A program made the position numbers and the translations under genes. From an uncultured Collinsella sp. (GTDB taxonomy: Bacteria; Actinomycetota; Coriobacteriia; Coriobacteriales; Coriobacteriaceae): a DNA stretch of 64,000 nucleotides. The notes beneath the pieces were generated by a model. That model worked only from the letters and a program-made list of their open reading frames with translations, did no database searches and had not been told where the DNA came from. This document shows positions 16,752-24,310 of the stretch, one piece after another (position 1 is the stretch's first letter; each line of letters starts with the position of its first letter). Location: NCBI GenBank assembly GCA_900764955.1, contig CAAFPY010000004.1, positions 1-64,000 on the forward strand, written 5' to 3'.

Positions 16752-17372
16752 TTGATCAGCATGATTCTCGGCCGCAAGATTGGCATGACCCAGGTTTGGG
16801 ACGAGGACGACAACGTCGTTCCCGTCACGGTCATCCAGGCTGGCCCCTGCGCTGTCTCGCAGGTTAAAACTCAGGCAACCGACGGCTATGACGCCGTCCA
16901 GATCGGTTTCGGCGACATCAAGGCCAAGAACGTGAACAAGCCCATGGCTGGTCACTTCGCTAAGGCTGGCGTCGAGCCCGTCCGCTTCCTTCGTGAGGTC
17001 CGCGTCGAGAACGGCGAGGAGCACAAGGTCGGCGAGGTCGTCACCGTCGCTGATTTCGCTGATGTCGAGAAGGTCGACGTCATCGGTACCTCCAAGGGTA
17101 AGGGCTTCCAGGGTCGCATCAAGCGCTGGGGTCAGCGCCGCGGTCCTATGACGCATGGTTCTCACTTCCAGCGTCACCCCGGTTCTATCGGTCAGTGCGC
17201 CTATCCTGCGCGCGTCCTCAAGGGCGTCAAGATGGCCGGTCACATGGGTAACGAGCGCGTTACCGTCAAGAACCTTTCCGTTGTCCGCATCGATGCCGAG
17301 CAGAACCTCATCTTGGTCAAGGGCGCTGTCCCGGGTGCCAAGAATGGTCTCGTCGCCATCCGTATGGCCTAA
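16752..17372 (+). CDS. rplC: 50S ribosomal protein L3
   Basis: A 206-residue L3 that binds 23S rRNA near the 3' end and initiates large-subunit assembly. Start of protein [20 protein letters not shown] and central [21 protein letters not shown] are L3 signatures. I choose TTG 16752 as start: GGGA lies 8 bases upstream and homologues have two or three residues before the ILG block; ATG 16761 would leave too long a spacing. It is the first gene of the block, as S10 is not present upstream. Confidence 0.95.
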   Translation: MISMILGRKIGMTQVWDEDDNVVPVTVIQAGPCAVSQVKTQATDGYDAVQIGFGDIKAKNVNKPMAGHFAKAGVEPVRFLREVRVENGEEHKVGEVVTVADFADVEKVDVIGTSKGKGFQGRIKRWGQRRGPMTHGSHFQRHPGSIGQCAYPARVLKGVKMAGHMGNERVTVKNLSVVRIDAEQNLILVKGAVPGAKNGLVAIRMA

Positions 17373-17418
17373 GGGCCCAGCCCATTTAGCCCAGCGTCAT
17401 ACCAAGGAGAACACTTAA

Positions 17419-18045
17419 ATGGCAAAGTTTGAAGTAAAGAACAGCGAGGGCAAGAAGGTCGCCGAGGCCGAGCTCGCCGCTGAGGTGTACGGCATCGAGC
17501 CGAACATCCACGTTATGCACCACATCGTCAAGTGCCAGATGGCCTCTTGGCGTCAGGGCACCCAGTCTGCTAAGGGTCGCTCTGAGGTTTCCGGTGGCGG
17601 CAAGAAGCCTTGGCGTCAGAAGGGCACCGGCCGTGCCCGCCAGGGTTCCATCCGTGCTGCCCAGTGGCGTCACGGTGGCGTCGTCTTCGCCCCCAAGCCC
17701 CGTTCTTACGCTAAGCGTATGAACAACAAGGAGGTCAAGCTGGCTATGCGCTCCGCGCTGTCCGCCAAGCTGGCCGATGGCGAGCTCGTGCTCGTCGACG
17801 ACTACGGCTTCGAGAAGCCTTCCACCAAGGCTGCCGTCGCCATGCTCAAGGCTCTCGGCCTTGAGGGCAAGCGTCTGACCATCATCGTTCGCGATGAGGA
17901 CGTCAACGCCTACCTGTCGTTCCGCAACATTCCCAAGACGTTCATCATCACTGCCGACGAGGCCAACACCTACGATCTCGTCAACAACAACGCCGTGCTG
18001 ATGCCCGCCGACATCGCCGCTCACTTCGGGGAGGTGCTTGCATAA
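17419..18045 (+). CDS. rplD: 50S ribosomal protein L4
   Basis: A 208-residue L4 lining the exit tunnel. The conserved rRNA-binding loop reads GGGKKPWRQKGTGRARQGS, followed by GGVVFAPKPR. In E. coli L4 also represses the S10 operon, so this protein is the obvious candidate for feedback on the 175-base leader, though that is not shown here. AAGGAG lies 10 bases before the ATG. Its TAA is immediately followed by the ATG of rplW. Confidence 0.97.
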   Translation: MAKFEVKNSEGKKVAEAELAAEVYGIEPNIHVMHHIVKCQMASWRQGTQSAKGRSEVSGGGKKPWRQKGTGRARQGSIRAAQWRHGGVVFAPKPRSYAKRMNNKEVKLAMRSALSAKLADGELVLVDDYGFEKPSTKAAVAMLKALGLEGKRLTIIVRDEDVNAYLSFRNIPKTFIITADEANTYDLVNNNAVLMPADIAAHFGEVLA

Positions 18046-18333
18046 ATGACCGCCCACGAGATCATCATCCGTCCGATCGTGTCCGAGCGTTCCTTCTCCG
18101 GTATGGAGCTGAACAAGTACACGTTCGAGGTCGCCAAGGATGCTAACAAGTATCAGATCAAGGACGCTGTCGAGGAGATCTTCGGCGTCAAGGTCGTTCG
18201 CGTGAACACCCTGACGGTCAAGCCCAAGACCAAGCGCGTGCGCTATGTCGCCGGCAAGACCCGTTCTTGGAAGAAGGCCATCGTCACGCTGGCCGAGGGC
18301 GACACCATCGAGGTCTTTGGCAACCAGGCCTAA
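18046..18333 (+). CDS. rplW: 50S ribosomal protein L23
   Basis: A 95-residue L23 at the tunnel exit, docking site for trigger factor and SRP. IIIRPIVSERSF, YTFEVAKDANKYQIKDAVE and the basic KPKTKRVRY...RSWKKAIV tail are diagnostic. The gene starts directly at the rplD stop codon (zero spacing), so translation is coupled. GGGGAGG within the end of rplD serves as RBS. Confidence 0.97.
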   Translation: MTAHEIIIRPIVSERSFSGMELNKYTFEVAKDANKYQIKDAVEEIFGVKVVRVNTLTVKPKTKRVRYVAGKTRSWKKAIVTLAEGDTIEVFGNQA

Positions 18334-18350
18334 GACTCGCTGCTGTTGAG

Positions 18351-18398
18351 TGAGCTCATGCCTCCCAAATAGGGGAGGCGAGAGCTCAAGGTTTTGGG
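18351..18398 (+). terminator. Hairpin (attenuator or terminator) between rplW and rplB
   Basis: Nested stems TGAGCTC/GAGCTCA and GCCTCCC/GGGAGGC (18351-18388) give a strong two-part hairpin, followed by a short GGTTTT. The second copy of the promoter element follows at 18408. Together they suggest a transcription-unit boundary inside an operon that is usually continuous. Confidence 0.65.
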
Positions 18399-18407
18399 CG
18401 TATAAAA

Positions 18408-18433
18408 TGGACACGCCCGGAACCGTGTATACG
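18408..18433 (+). promoter_or_regulatory. Second copy of the 25-bp promoter-like element, before rplB
   Basis: Matches 16543-16567 with three mismatches. TATACG occupies the -10 position, 80 bases before the rplB start. Confidence 0.5.
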
Positions 18434-18512
18434 TCCGGTGTCATCGCACCCGAGGCAGAACCTCGAATCCCTGTCTGCGATGGCTAACGGATTCCTATTG
18501 AAAGGGATTGTA

Positions 18513-19343
18513 ATGGCTGTAAAGCACCTTAAGCCGACCTCCGCTGGTAGGCGTTGGCAGACGATCTCCGATTTCTCCGAGATCACCTGCACCAAGCCCG
18601 AGAAGTCTCTTCTCGAGCCCCTGCCCAAGAAGGCCGGTCGTAACAACAACGGCCGCATCACCACCCGCCACCAGGGCGGCGGCGTGAAGCGTCGTTACCG
18701 CGTGATCGACTTCAAGCGCAACAAGGACGGCGTGCCCGCCAAGGTTGCCACGATCGAGTACGATCCGAACCGTTCCGCTCGCATCGCTCTGCTGCACTAC
18801 GCTGACGGTGAGAAGCGCTACATCCTGGCCCCCAAGGGCCTCGAGGTCGGTCAGACCATCATGTCCGGTTCTGACGCCGACATCAAGCCGGGCAACGCTC
18901 TGCCCCTCGCCGACATCCCCGTCGGTACGCTCATCCACGCCGTCGAGTTCCAGCCGGGCAAGGGCGCTGCTATCGCCCGTTCCGCCGGTAATTCCTGCCA
19001 GCTGATGGGTAAGGAGGGCAAGTACGCTATCGTCCGTATGCCTTCCTCCGAGATGCGCCGCATCCTCGTTACCTGCCGCGCCACCGTCGGTGAGGTCGGC
19101 AACGCCGATCACGCCAACATCGTCATCGGCAAGGCCGGCCGTAAGCGTCACATGAACGTGCGCCCGACCGTCCGCGGTACCGTCATGAACCCTGTCGACC
19201 ACCCGCACGGCGGTGGCGAGGGCAAGAACCACACCTCTGGTCGTCCCTCTGTTACCCCCTGGGGTAAGCCGACGAAGGGCCTTCGTACGCGCAAGAAGAA
19301 GAAGGTCTCGAACCAGCACATCATTCGTCGCCGTAAGAAGTAA
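18513..19343 (+). CDS. rplB: 50S ribosomal protein L2
   Basis: A 276-residue L2, needed for subunit joining and peptidyl transfer. [38 protein letters not shown] and the C-terminal [15 protein letters not shown] (with the conserved His near the active centre) identify it. The start at 18513 follows AAAGGGA; upstream in-frame ATG 18438 would add a tail not seen in the family. Confidence 0.97.
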   Translation: MAVKHLKPTSAGRRWQTISDFSEITCTKPEKSLLEPLPKKAGRNNNGRITTRHQGGGVKRRYRVIDFKRNKDGVPAKVATIEYDPNRSARIALLHYADGEKRYILAPKGLEVGQTIMSGSDADIKPGNALPLADIPVGTLIHAVEFQPGKGAAIARSAGNSCQLMGKEGKYAIVRMPSSEMRRILVTCRATVGEVGNADHANIVIGKAGRKRHMNVRPTVRGTVMNPVDHPHGGGEGKNHTSGRPSVTPWGKPTKGLRTRKKKKVSNQHIIRRRKK

Positions 19344-19375
19344 TTTCGGATACCGAGTTTTAGGAGAAAGCACTT

Positions 19376-19636
19376 ATGAGCAGAAGTCTCAAAAAGGGCC
19401 CGTTCGTGGAGACTCGCCTTCTCTCGCGTATCACCGCGATGAACGAGGCTGGCAAGAAGGACGTCGTGAAGACCTGGTCCCGCGCGTCCACCATCTTCCC
19501 CGAGATGGTTGGTCACACCATCGCCGTCCACGACGGCCGCAAGCATGTGCCCGTGTATGTTACCGAGTCCATGGTTGGTCACAAGCTCGGCGAGTTCGCG
19601 CCGACTCGTACGTTCCGTGGCCACAAGGCCAAATAG
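19376..19636 (+). CDS. rpsS: 30S ribosomal protein S19
   Basis: An 86-residue S19 of the 30S head. [19 protein letters not shown] and the C-terminal [17 protein letters not shown] are family hallmarks. AGGAG lies 8 bases upstream of the ATG. Confidence 0.97.
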   Translation: MSRSLKKGPFVETRLLSRITAMNEAGKKDVVKTWSRASTIFPEMVGHTIAVHDGRKHVPVYVTESMVGHKLGEFAPTRTFRGHKAK

Positions 19637-19650
19637 GGGGTTAACCGTAA

Positions 19651-20022
19651 ATGGCAACTAAGTCTATTGAAACTGAGGCCACCGAGGTTCGCGCCGTCGC
19701 TAAGTACGTGCGTGTTTCCCCCAGCAAGGCCCGCCTGGTGGTCGATCTGATTCGCCGCAAGCCTGTCGCTCAGGCCTTCGACATCCTCCACTTCTGCGAC
19801 CGCGCCGTCGCCGTGGATGTCGAGAAGGTTCTCCGTTCCGCCGTTGCGAACGCCGAGAACAACAACGGTCTGCGTGCCGACAACCTGGTTGTCGCCGCTG
19901 CCTATGTTGACGAGGGTCCGACGCTTAAGCGCATCCGTCCCCGCGCCAAGGGTTCCGCTTCTCGCATTCTGAAGCGTACTTCCCACATCACCGTCGTCGT
20001 TGCTCCTCGAAAGGAGGCGTAA
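19651..20022 (+). CDS. rplV: 50S ribosomal protein L22
   Basis: A 123-residue L22 with the extended tunnel-lining loop. [20 protein letters not shown] and the C-terminal [20 protein letters not shown] block are diagnostic; the loop tip, where macrolide-resistance insertions arise, looks ordinary. RBS GGGGG precedes the start by 7 bases. Confidence 0.97.
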   Translation: MATKSIETEATEVRAVAKYVRVSPSKARLVVDLIRRKPVAQAFDILHFCDRAVAVDVEKVLRSAVANAENNNGLRADNLVVAAAYVDEGPTLKRIRPRAKGSASRILKRTSHITVVVAPRKEA

Positions 20023-20028
20023 AGCTGT

Positions 20029-20739
20029 ATGGGTCAGAAAGTCTACCCCACCGGCTTCCGTCTTGGCATCACCGAGAACTGGCGCTCCCGCTGGTTCGCA
20101 GAGAAGGATTACGCTAAGACCCTCGGTAACGATCTCGAGATCCGCAAGTACCTCGAGAAGCGTCTTTCCCGCGCAGCTGTCTCCCGCGTCGAGATCGAGC
20201 GCGCTGGCGACAAGGTGAAGGTCATCATCCTCACCGCTCGCCCCGGCGTTGTCATCGGTAAGAAGGGTGCCGAGATCGATACCCTCCGCACCGAGCTCGA
20301 GAAGGTCGCTGGCGTCTCCAAGGGTCAGCTCTCCGTCGACGTTGTCGAGATCAAGCGCCCCGAGCTCGACGCCAACCTCGTTGCTCAGTCCATCGCCGAG
20401 CAGCTCGAGGGCCGCGTTGCCTTCCGTCGCGCTATGCGCAAGGCTGTCCAGTCCGCCCGCAAGGCCGGCGCTAAGGGCATCCGTATCCAGTGCTCCGGTC
20501 GTCTCGGCGGCGCCGAGATGGGCCGTCGTGAGTGGTACCGTGAGGGTCGCGTGCCTCTGCACACCCTCCGCGCCAAGATCGACTATGGCACGGCTGTCGC
20601 CAGCACCACCATGGGCGCTTGCGGCGTGAAGGTCTGGATCTACCTGGGCGAGAAGCTCCCGGGCCAGCCCGTTCCCAACCCTGCACTCGAGGGCTCTTCC
20701 CGTCCTCGTCGTCGTAACTCCGAGAGGAGGGGTCAGTAG
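20029..20739 (+). CDS. rpsC: 30S ribosomal protein S3
   Basis: A 236-residue S3 at the mRNA entry site. [20 protein letters not shown], the KH-domain GxxG-type loop [10 protein letters not shown] and [20 protein letters not shown] are conserved. It is 6 bases behind rplV, with AAAGGAGG overlapping the rplV stop. The C terminus is short and basic. Its TAG overlaps the GTG start of rplP by one base. Confidence 0.97.
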   Translation: MGQKVYPTGFRLGITENWRSRWFAEKDYAKTLGNDLEIRKYLEKRLSRAAVSRVEIERAGDKVKVIILTARPGVVIGKKGAEIDTLRTELEKVAGVSKGQLSVDVVEIKRPELDANLVAQSIAEQLEGRVAFRRAMRKAVQSARKAGAKGIRIQCSGRLGGAEMGRREWYREGRVPLHTLRAKIDYGTAVASTTMGACGVKVWIYLGEKLPGQPVPNPALEGSSRPRRRNSERRGQ

Positions 20740-21242
20740 TGCTTGCCCCTAAGCGTATTCTTCACCGCAAGGTGCAGCGTGGCTCCATGAAGGGCCAGGC
20801 CAAGGGTAATACCGAGCTGCATTTCGGCGAGTTTGGTATCCAGGCTCTCGAGGCCCATTGGATCACCAACCGTCAGATCGAGGCCGCTCGTATTGCCATG
20901 ACCCGCTACATGAAGCGTGGCGGTCGTGTCTACATCACGATCTTCCCCGATAAGCCCATCACCAAGAAGCCTGCCGAGACTCGCATGGGTTCTGGTAAGG
21001 GTAACCCCGAGGAGTGGGTGGCCGTCGTCAAGCCCGGCCGCATCATGTTCGAGGTCAAGGGTGTTCCCGAGGAGGTCGCTCGCGAGGCTCTGCGTCTTGC
21101 ACAGCACAAGCTTCCCATCAAGACCAAGATTGTTGCTGCTAAGAACGCTGAGCAGCGCATCGAGAAGGAGATGGCTGAGGAGGCCGCTCTCGAGGCCAAG
21201 TGGGCTGCTGAGGACGCCGCCGCCGCCAAGGAGGAGAACTAA
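20739..21242 (+). CDS. rplP: 50S ribosomal protein L16 with extended acidic C terminus
   Basis: A 167-residue L16 near the A site. [27 protein letters not shown]-type [22 protein letters not shown] and [19 protein letters not shown] identify it. Most L16 proteins have about 136-145 residues; here the last about 25 ([18 protein letters not shown]...) form an extra charged helix. Start is GTG with GAGGAGGGG upstream. Confidence 0.97.
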   Translation: MLAPKRILHRKVQRGSMKGQAKGNTELHFGEFGIQALEAHWITNRQIEAARIAMTRYMKRGGRVYITIFPDKPITKKPAETRMGSGKGNPEEWVAVVKPGRIMFEVKGVPEEVAREALRLAQHKLPIKTKIVAAKNAEQRIEKEMAEEAALEAKWAAEDAAAAKEEN

Positions 21243-21457
21243 TGAAGCCCGCAGAGATTCGTGAGCTCTCGGACGCTCAGCTCGTTGAGAAGCTGAAGGA
21301 AATGCGCGCCGAGCTCTTTAACCTTCGTTTCCAGATGGCCACCAGCCAGCTGGACAACACCGCTCGCGTCAACACCGTGAAGAAGGACATCGCTCGCGTC
21401 CTCACGGAGCAGCGCGCCCGCGAGATCGCAGCGGAGAAGTCCGCTGTCGCCGAGTAG
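21242..21457 (+). CDS. rpmC: 50S ribosomal protein L29
   Basis: A 71-residue two-helix protein next to L23 at the tunnel exit. [20 protein letters not shown] and FNLRFQMATSQLDNTARV are typical. The start overlaps the rplP stop (TAATG). Confidence 0.96.
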   Translation: MKPAEIRELSDAQLVEKLKEMRAELFNLRFQMATSQLDNTARVNTVKKDIARVLTEQRAREIAAEKSAVAE

Positions 21458-21473
21458 GACCTAAGGAGAGAAC

Positions 21474-21734
21474 ATGACTGATTCGCGTAACTCGCGTAAG
21501 GTCCGTACGGGTGTCGTTACCTCCGTCTCCGGTGCCAAGACCATTGTTGTCACCATCACCGAGCGCAAGCGTCACCCCAAGTACGGCAAGATGATGACCA
21601 GCTCCAAGAAGCTGCACGCTCACGACGAGGAGTGCACGGCTGGCGTGGGCGACACCGTCCGCGTTATGGAGACCCGTCCTATGTCCAAGATGAAGCGTTG
21701 GCGCCTCATCGAGGTCGTCGAGCGCGCTAAATAA
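21474..21734 (+). CDS. rpsQ: 30S ribosomal protein S17
   Basis: An 86-residue primary 16S-binding protein. RTGVVTSVSGAKTIVVTITE, RHPKYGKMMTSSKKLHAHDE and ETRPMSKMKRWRLIEVVE are characteristic. AAGGAGAG lies 7 bases before the ATG. Confidence 0.96.
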   Translation: MTDSRNSRKVRTGVVTSVSGAKTIVVTITERKRHPKYGKMMTSSKKLHAHDEECTAGVGDTVRVMETRPMSKMKRWRLIEVVERAK

Positions 21735-21852
21735 GCAGTCGCTCTTACGACTTGTACGTTTCCGAAGATGTGCGTATGCCTGGCTTGCATACCACGGGCC
21801 GTATAAAGGCTGCGCACCTCTCTTCGGTTCTTAGTTCGGAGGAACATCTACC

Positions 21853-22221
21853 ATGATTCAGATGCAAACCATGCTGAACGTCGCCGACAACTCCGGCGCT
21901 CGCAAGATTCGCTGCATCAAGGTGCTTGGCGGTTCCAAGCGTCGTTATGCAGGCATCGGCGATGTGTTCATCGGTGCTGTCCAGGAGGCTACCCCTGGCG
22001 CCAACGTCAAGAAGAAGGACGTTGTCCGTTGCGTCGTCGTTCGCACCGTTAAGGAGATCCGCCGCAAGGATGGCTCCTACATTCGCTTTGATGAGAACGC
22101 CTGCGTTGTCATCAACAACGATGGTTCGCCCGTCGGCACCCGTATCTTCGGGCCCGTCGCTCGCGAGCTTCGTGACAAGAAGTACATGAAGATCGTCTCG
22201 CTCGCTCCCGAGACCCTGTAG
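21853..22221 (+). CDS. rplN: 50S ribosomal protein L14
   Basis: A 122-residue L14 at the subunit interface. [35 protein letters not shown] and [20 protein letters not shown] are diagnostic. A 118-base gap separates it from rpsQ, the largest inside this block after rplW-rplB, matching the usual S10/spc operon border; no convincing promoter was found there. GGAGG lies 10 bases upstream of the ATG. Confidence 0.97.
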   Translation: MIQMQTMLNVADNSGARKIRCIKVLGGSKRRYAGIGDVFIGAVQEATPGANVKKKDVVRCVVVRTVKEIRRKDGSYIRFDENACVVINNDGSPVGTRIFGPVARELRDKKYMKIVSLAPETL

Positions 22222-22234
22222 TTAGGGGAGATAT

Positions 22235-22540
22235 ATGTATATCAAGAAGGGCGATAAGGTCCAGGTTCTCTCTGGTAAGGATCGCGGCAAGCAGGGCGTT
22301 GTCCTGCGTGCTTTCCCCGCCGAGAACAAGGTCGTTGTCGAGGGCGTTTCGGTCGTCAAGAAGGCCGTCAAGCCCAACGCTGCCAACCAGCAGGGCGGTA
22401 TCGTTTCGCAGGAGGCTCCCATCGACGCCTCCAACGTCAATCTCGTTTGCCCCGAGTGCGGTAAGGTTACCCGCGTCGGTCACGAGAAGGACGGCAAGAA
22501 CAAGCTGCGCGTCTGCAAGAAGTGCGGTCACAAGTTCTAA
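22235..22540 (+). CDS. rplX: 50S ribosomal protein L24
   Basis: A 101-residue L24, an early assembly protein. The KOW motif [20 protein letters not shown] is at the N terminus, and the C terminus has two CxxC pairs (CPEC, CKKC) forming a zinc ribbon-like end. In most bacteria L5 follows; here a terminator follows 26 bases after the stop. Confidence 0.97.
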   Translation: MYIKKGDKVQVLSGKDRGKQGVVLRAFPAENKVVVEGVSVVKKAVKPNAANQQGGIVSQEAPIDASNVNLVCPECGKVTRVGHEKDGKNKLRVCKKCGHKF

Positions 22541-22566
22541 GCTGCCCGCAACATCAAGTTGCTAGC

Positions 22567-22602
22567 AAAGGCCCGGATGCCACGGCACCCGGGCCTTTTT
22601 CT
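22567..22602 (+). terminator. Terminator ending the ribosomal protein block
   Basis: A 10-bp stem AAAGGCCCGG/CCGGGCCTTT, extended inward by TGCC/GGCA, is followed by T5. It directly follows rplX, so the usual continuation into rplE is absent here. Confidence 0.9.
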
Positions 22603-23307
22603 ATCCCTACTCGATGGCTTCGGTTCTGCCGTCCCGTCATTCCGGTTGCATCCAGTTTTCGGTGCCGTCTCGAATCGAGTGCTGCCAGGTGACACCCTGT
22701 CGCGTTTCGTCGGCTTCGGGGACAAAAGTCGGGACAACTCCAAAAACTATTTTCGAACTCAGGGCTTTGAGTTTTTGTTTTTGTCCCAAAGGGCGCGGCG
22801 GGATGCCTTTGGAGGCTCGATAGCGCCGAAAACGCCCGTTTTGAAACTTAAATGCCTTTTCGCGTGCAAGCCGCCAGCTGCAATAGGAAGTGAATCAACG
22901 CAGGTGGCTTTCAAGCAGTTTGCAAAACTGCAGGTCGCAGGTTTTCATTGCCAGTAGGAGAAATGAGTAGTCTCAGGTGGCTTGCCCATGAGTTGACGAA
23001 CGGGATTTGAGATTACGCTGACGTCCGGAAACGCTTCGAGCACGTCGTTACGTTTTTGGGATTTGGGCGTAGCCCCTGCACCCGCGAGCGCGGGCCTTAA
23101 GCCCGCCGAGAGGGTGACGCGTCGAAAACGAAGGGGAAAGAGAGAAGGGGCCGTCCCTATCATTCAGGTTGCGACCGAAGAAGACAAGGAGACCCCCTGA
23201 GCCTGAATGATGCCCCACAGACCGCGTCCGACCGAGCTCAAGCCGAGCTTTTCCTGACGTCCGCCTTCGCGAAGATGATGGCTGGATCGGCTATGGATTG
23301 GCAACAC
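22603..23307. other. Gene-free spacer after the ribosomal block
   Basis: I see no convincing gene. It holds a hairpin GCGGGC/GCCCGC-type at about 23089-23108, a 10-bp inverted repeat ATCATTCAGG/CCTGAATGAT (23159-23168 and 23202-23211), and a 12-base match in inverse orientation (GGGGCCGTCCCT at 23147, AGGGACGGCCCC at 23327) to the transposase remnant that follows. These may be debris of an insertion sequence. Confidence 0.5.
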
Positions 23308-23790
23308 TTATTTGGACGATTCCGGGAGGGACGGCCCCGCCTCCCTGAACTCGACCGGCGACATGTAGCCCAGCGTCGAGTGGATCCTGAAGTTGTTGTA
23401 CCAGTGCACGTAATCCAAGAGCTTGGCTCGGCGCTCGTGCGTCCCTCCTCGGTCCTTCGGAGTGGCCGACGATCTCCCCGTTGCAGAGGTCGACGAGCAG
23501 GCAGACGTAGTTCCAAGACGCCCCGACGCGCACGCAGGCCAAGTCGCTGCATATATGGGTGCACGGCGCCCTGCCGCCGAAGCCGCGCGCGACGACGTTC
23601 GACACGTCGGCCTCGTTGACCGCCCCGGGGTGCACCTTGAACCTCTTCCTGCCGTATGCGCCGGCCAGGCCGTTCTCCCTCATGATGCGGCAGACGCGGC
23701 GCCGGCTGACGGTAACGCCCGACCTCCCGGGCGACGCCTTGATCTTGCGCGATCCGTTCCGGCCCTTGCTGGCGGCGTGCGCCGCCGCGG
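23308..23790 (-). pseudogene. Internally deleted IS3-family transposase (OrfB) remnant
   Basis: On the minus strand, GRNGSRKIKA...VSRRRVCRIMRENGLAGAYG and RKRFKVHPGAVNEADVSNVV are the pre-catalytic region of IS3 OrfB, and SDLACVRVGASWNYVCLLVD LCNGEIVGHS begins the DDE domain. The sequence then jumps, in another frame, to the C-terminal LLDYVHWYNNFRIHSTLGYM and stops at 23308. The stretch that should hold the second catalytic Asp and the Glu is gone, so it is inactive. Its 5' end is cut where the nucleosidase fragment begins. Confidence 0.85.
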
Positions 23791-23795
23791 CCGCC

Positions 23796-24083
23796 GTCGC
23801 CCCCGACATTAAGGTCCTCAAGGGCCGCGTCGTCTCCGGCGACCAGTTCGTCTCGCCCGCGGAACAGAAGGAGCGAATCCTCGCGACCTTCGGCGACCTG
23901 TGCTGCGAGATGGAGGGCTGCACCATCGCGCAGGCCGCCTATCTCAACGGCGTGCCCCTCGTCGTCGTGCGCGCCATCAGCGACAAGCCCTGCGCCGAGG
24001 GCCGGGTCGTCGACTACAACACCTTCGAGAAGAAGGCCGCCTGCGACTGCGCCCGCATCGCCGCGCGCATGGTTAAGCTTTAG
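23796..24083 (+). pseudogene. 3' half of an MTA/SAH nucleosidase gene, truncated by the IS3 remnant
   Basis: The frame VAPDIKVLKGRVVSGDQFVS, FGDLCCEMEGCTIAQAAYL and PLVVVRAISDKPC matches the C-terminal half of 5'-methylthioadenosine/S-adenosylhomocysteine nucleosidase, including the nucleoside-binding MEG motif and the catalytic Asp of RAISD. About 95 of a usual 230 residues remain; the N-terminal half and any start codon are missing and IS3 sequence abuts it. Loss of the N-terminal catalytic Glu makes it non-functional. Confidence 0.8.
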
Positions 24084-24086
24084 GCC

Positions 24087-24140
24087 CTGCGCGCCGGGGC
24101 CCTTCTTTATGTTGGGACCCCGGCGCGCCGGGGCCCTTTC
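24087..24140 (+). terminator. Terminator-like hairpin with duplicated arm
   Basis: GCGCGCCGGGGCCCTT occurs twice (about 24090 and 24124); the second copy pairs with GGGACCCCGGC (24115-24125) to form a long GC hairpin followed by TTT. It is the likely original terminator of the nucleosidase gene. Confidence 0.6.
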
Positions 24141-24284
24141 CAAAGCGAAGTGTCGAGCCGAAGTGTTGAGCGTCGGCCCTGAATGTTCAATGGCCGTTGT
24201 TTTCTGCCCCTCAAGTGGTGGACTTTTCCTCGGAGCTGTTGATTCCCCCACGCGCCCCCTTCCGTTCTCTGTTCTCCCCTTATA

Positions 24285-24302
24285 CTCCTTGTACGAGGAG
24301 GT
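24285..24302 (+). promoter_or_regulatory. Possible RBS-sequestering hairpin before the LevR-like gene
   Basis: CTCCT (24285-24289) can pair with AGGAG (24296-24300) of the Shine-Dalgarno sequence GAGGAGG, overlapping a TATACT (-10-like) at 24281. The stem is only 5 bp, so this is tentative. Confidence 0.35.
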
Positions 24303-24310
24303 AAGAAGTC

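Noticed and set aside
23147..23338. Intact miniature IS with terminal inverted repeats GGGGCCGTCCCT/AGGGACGGCCCC
   Set aside because: One arm lies within the transposase C-terminal coding sequence, so the match is probably by chance or derived from transposase debris; no target duplication seen.
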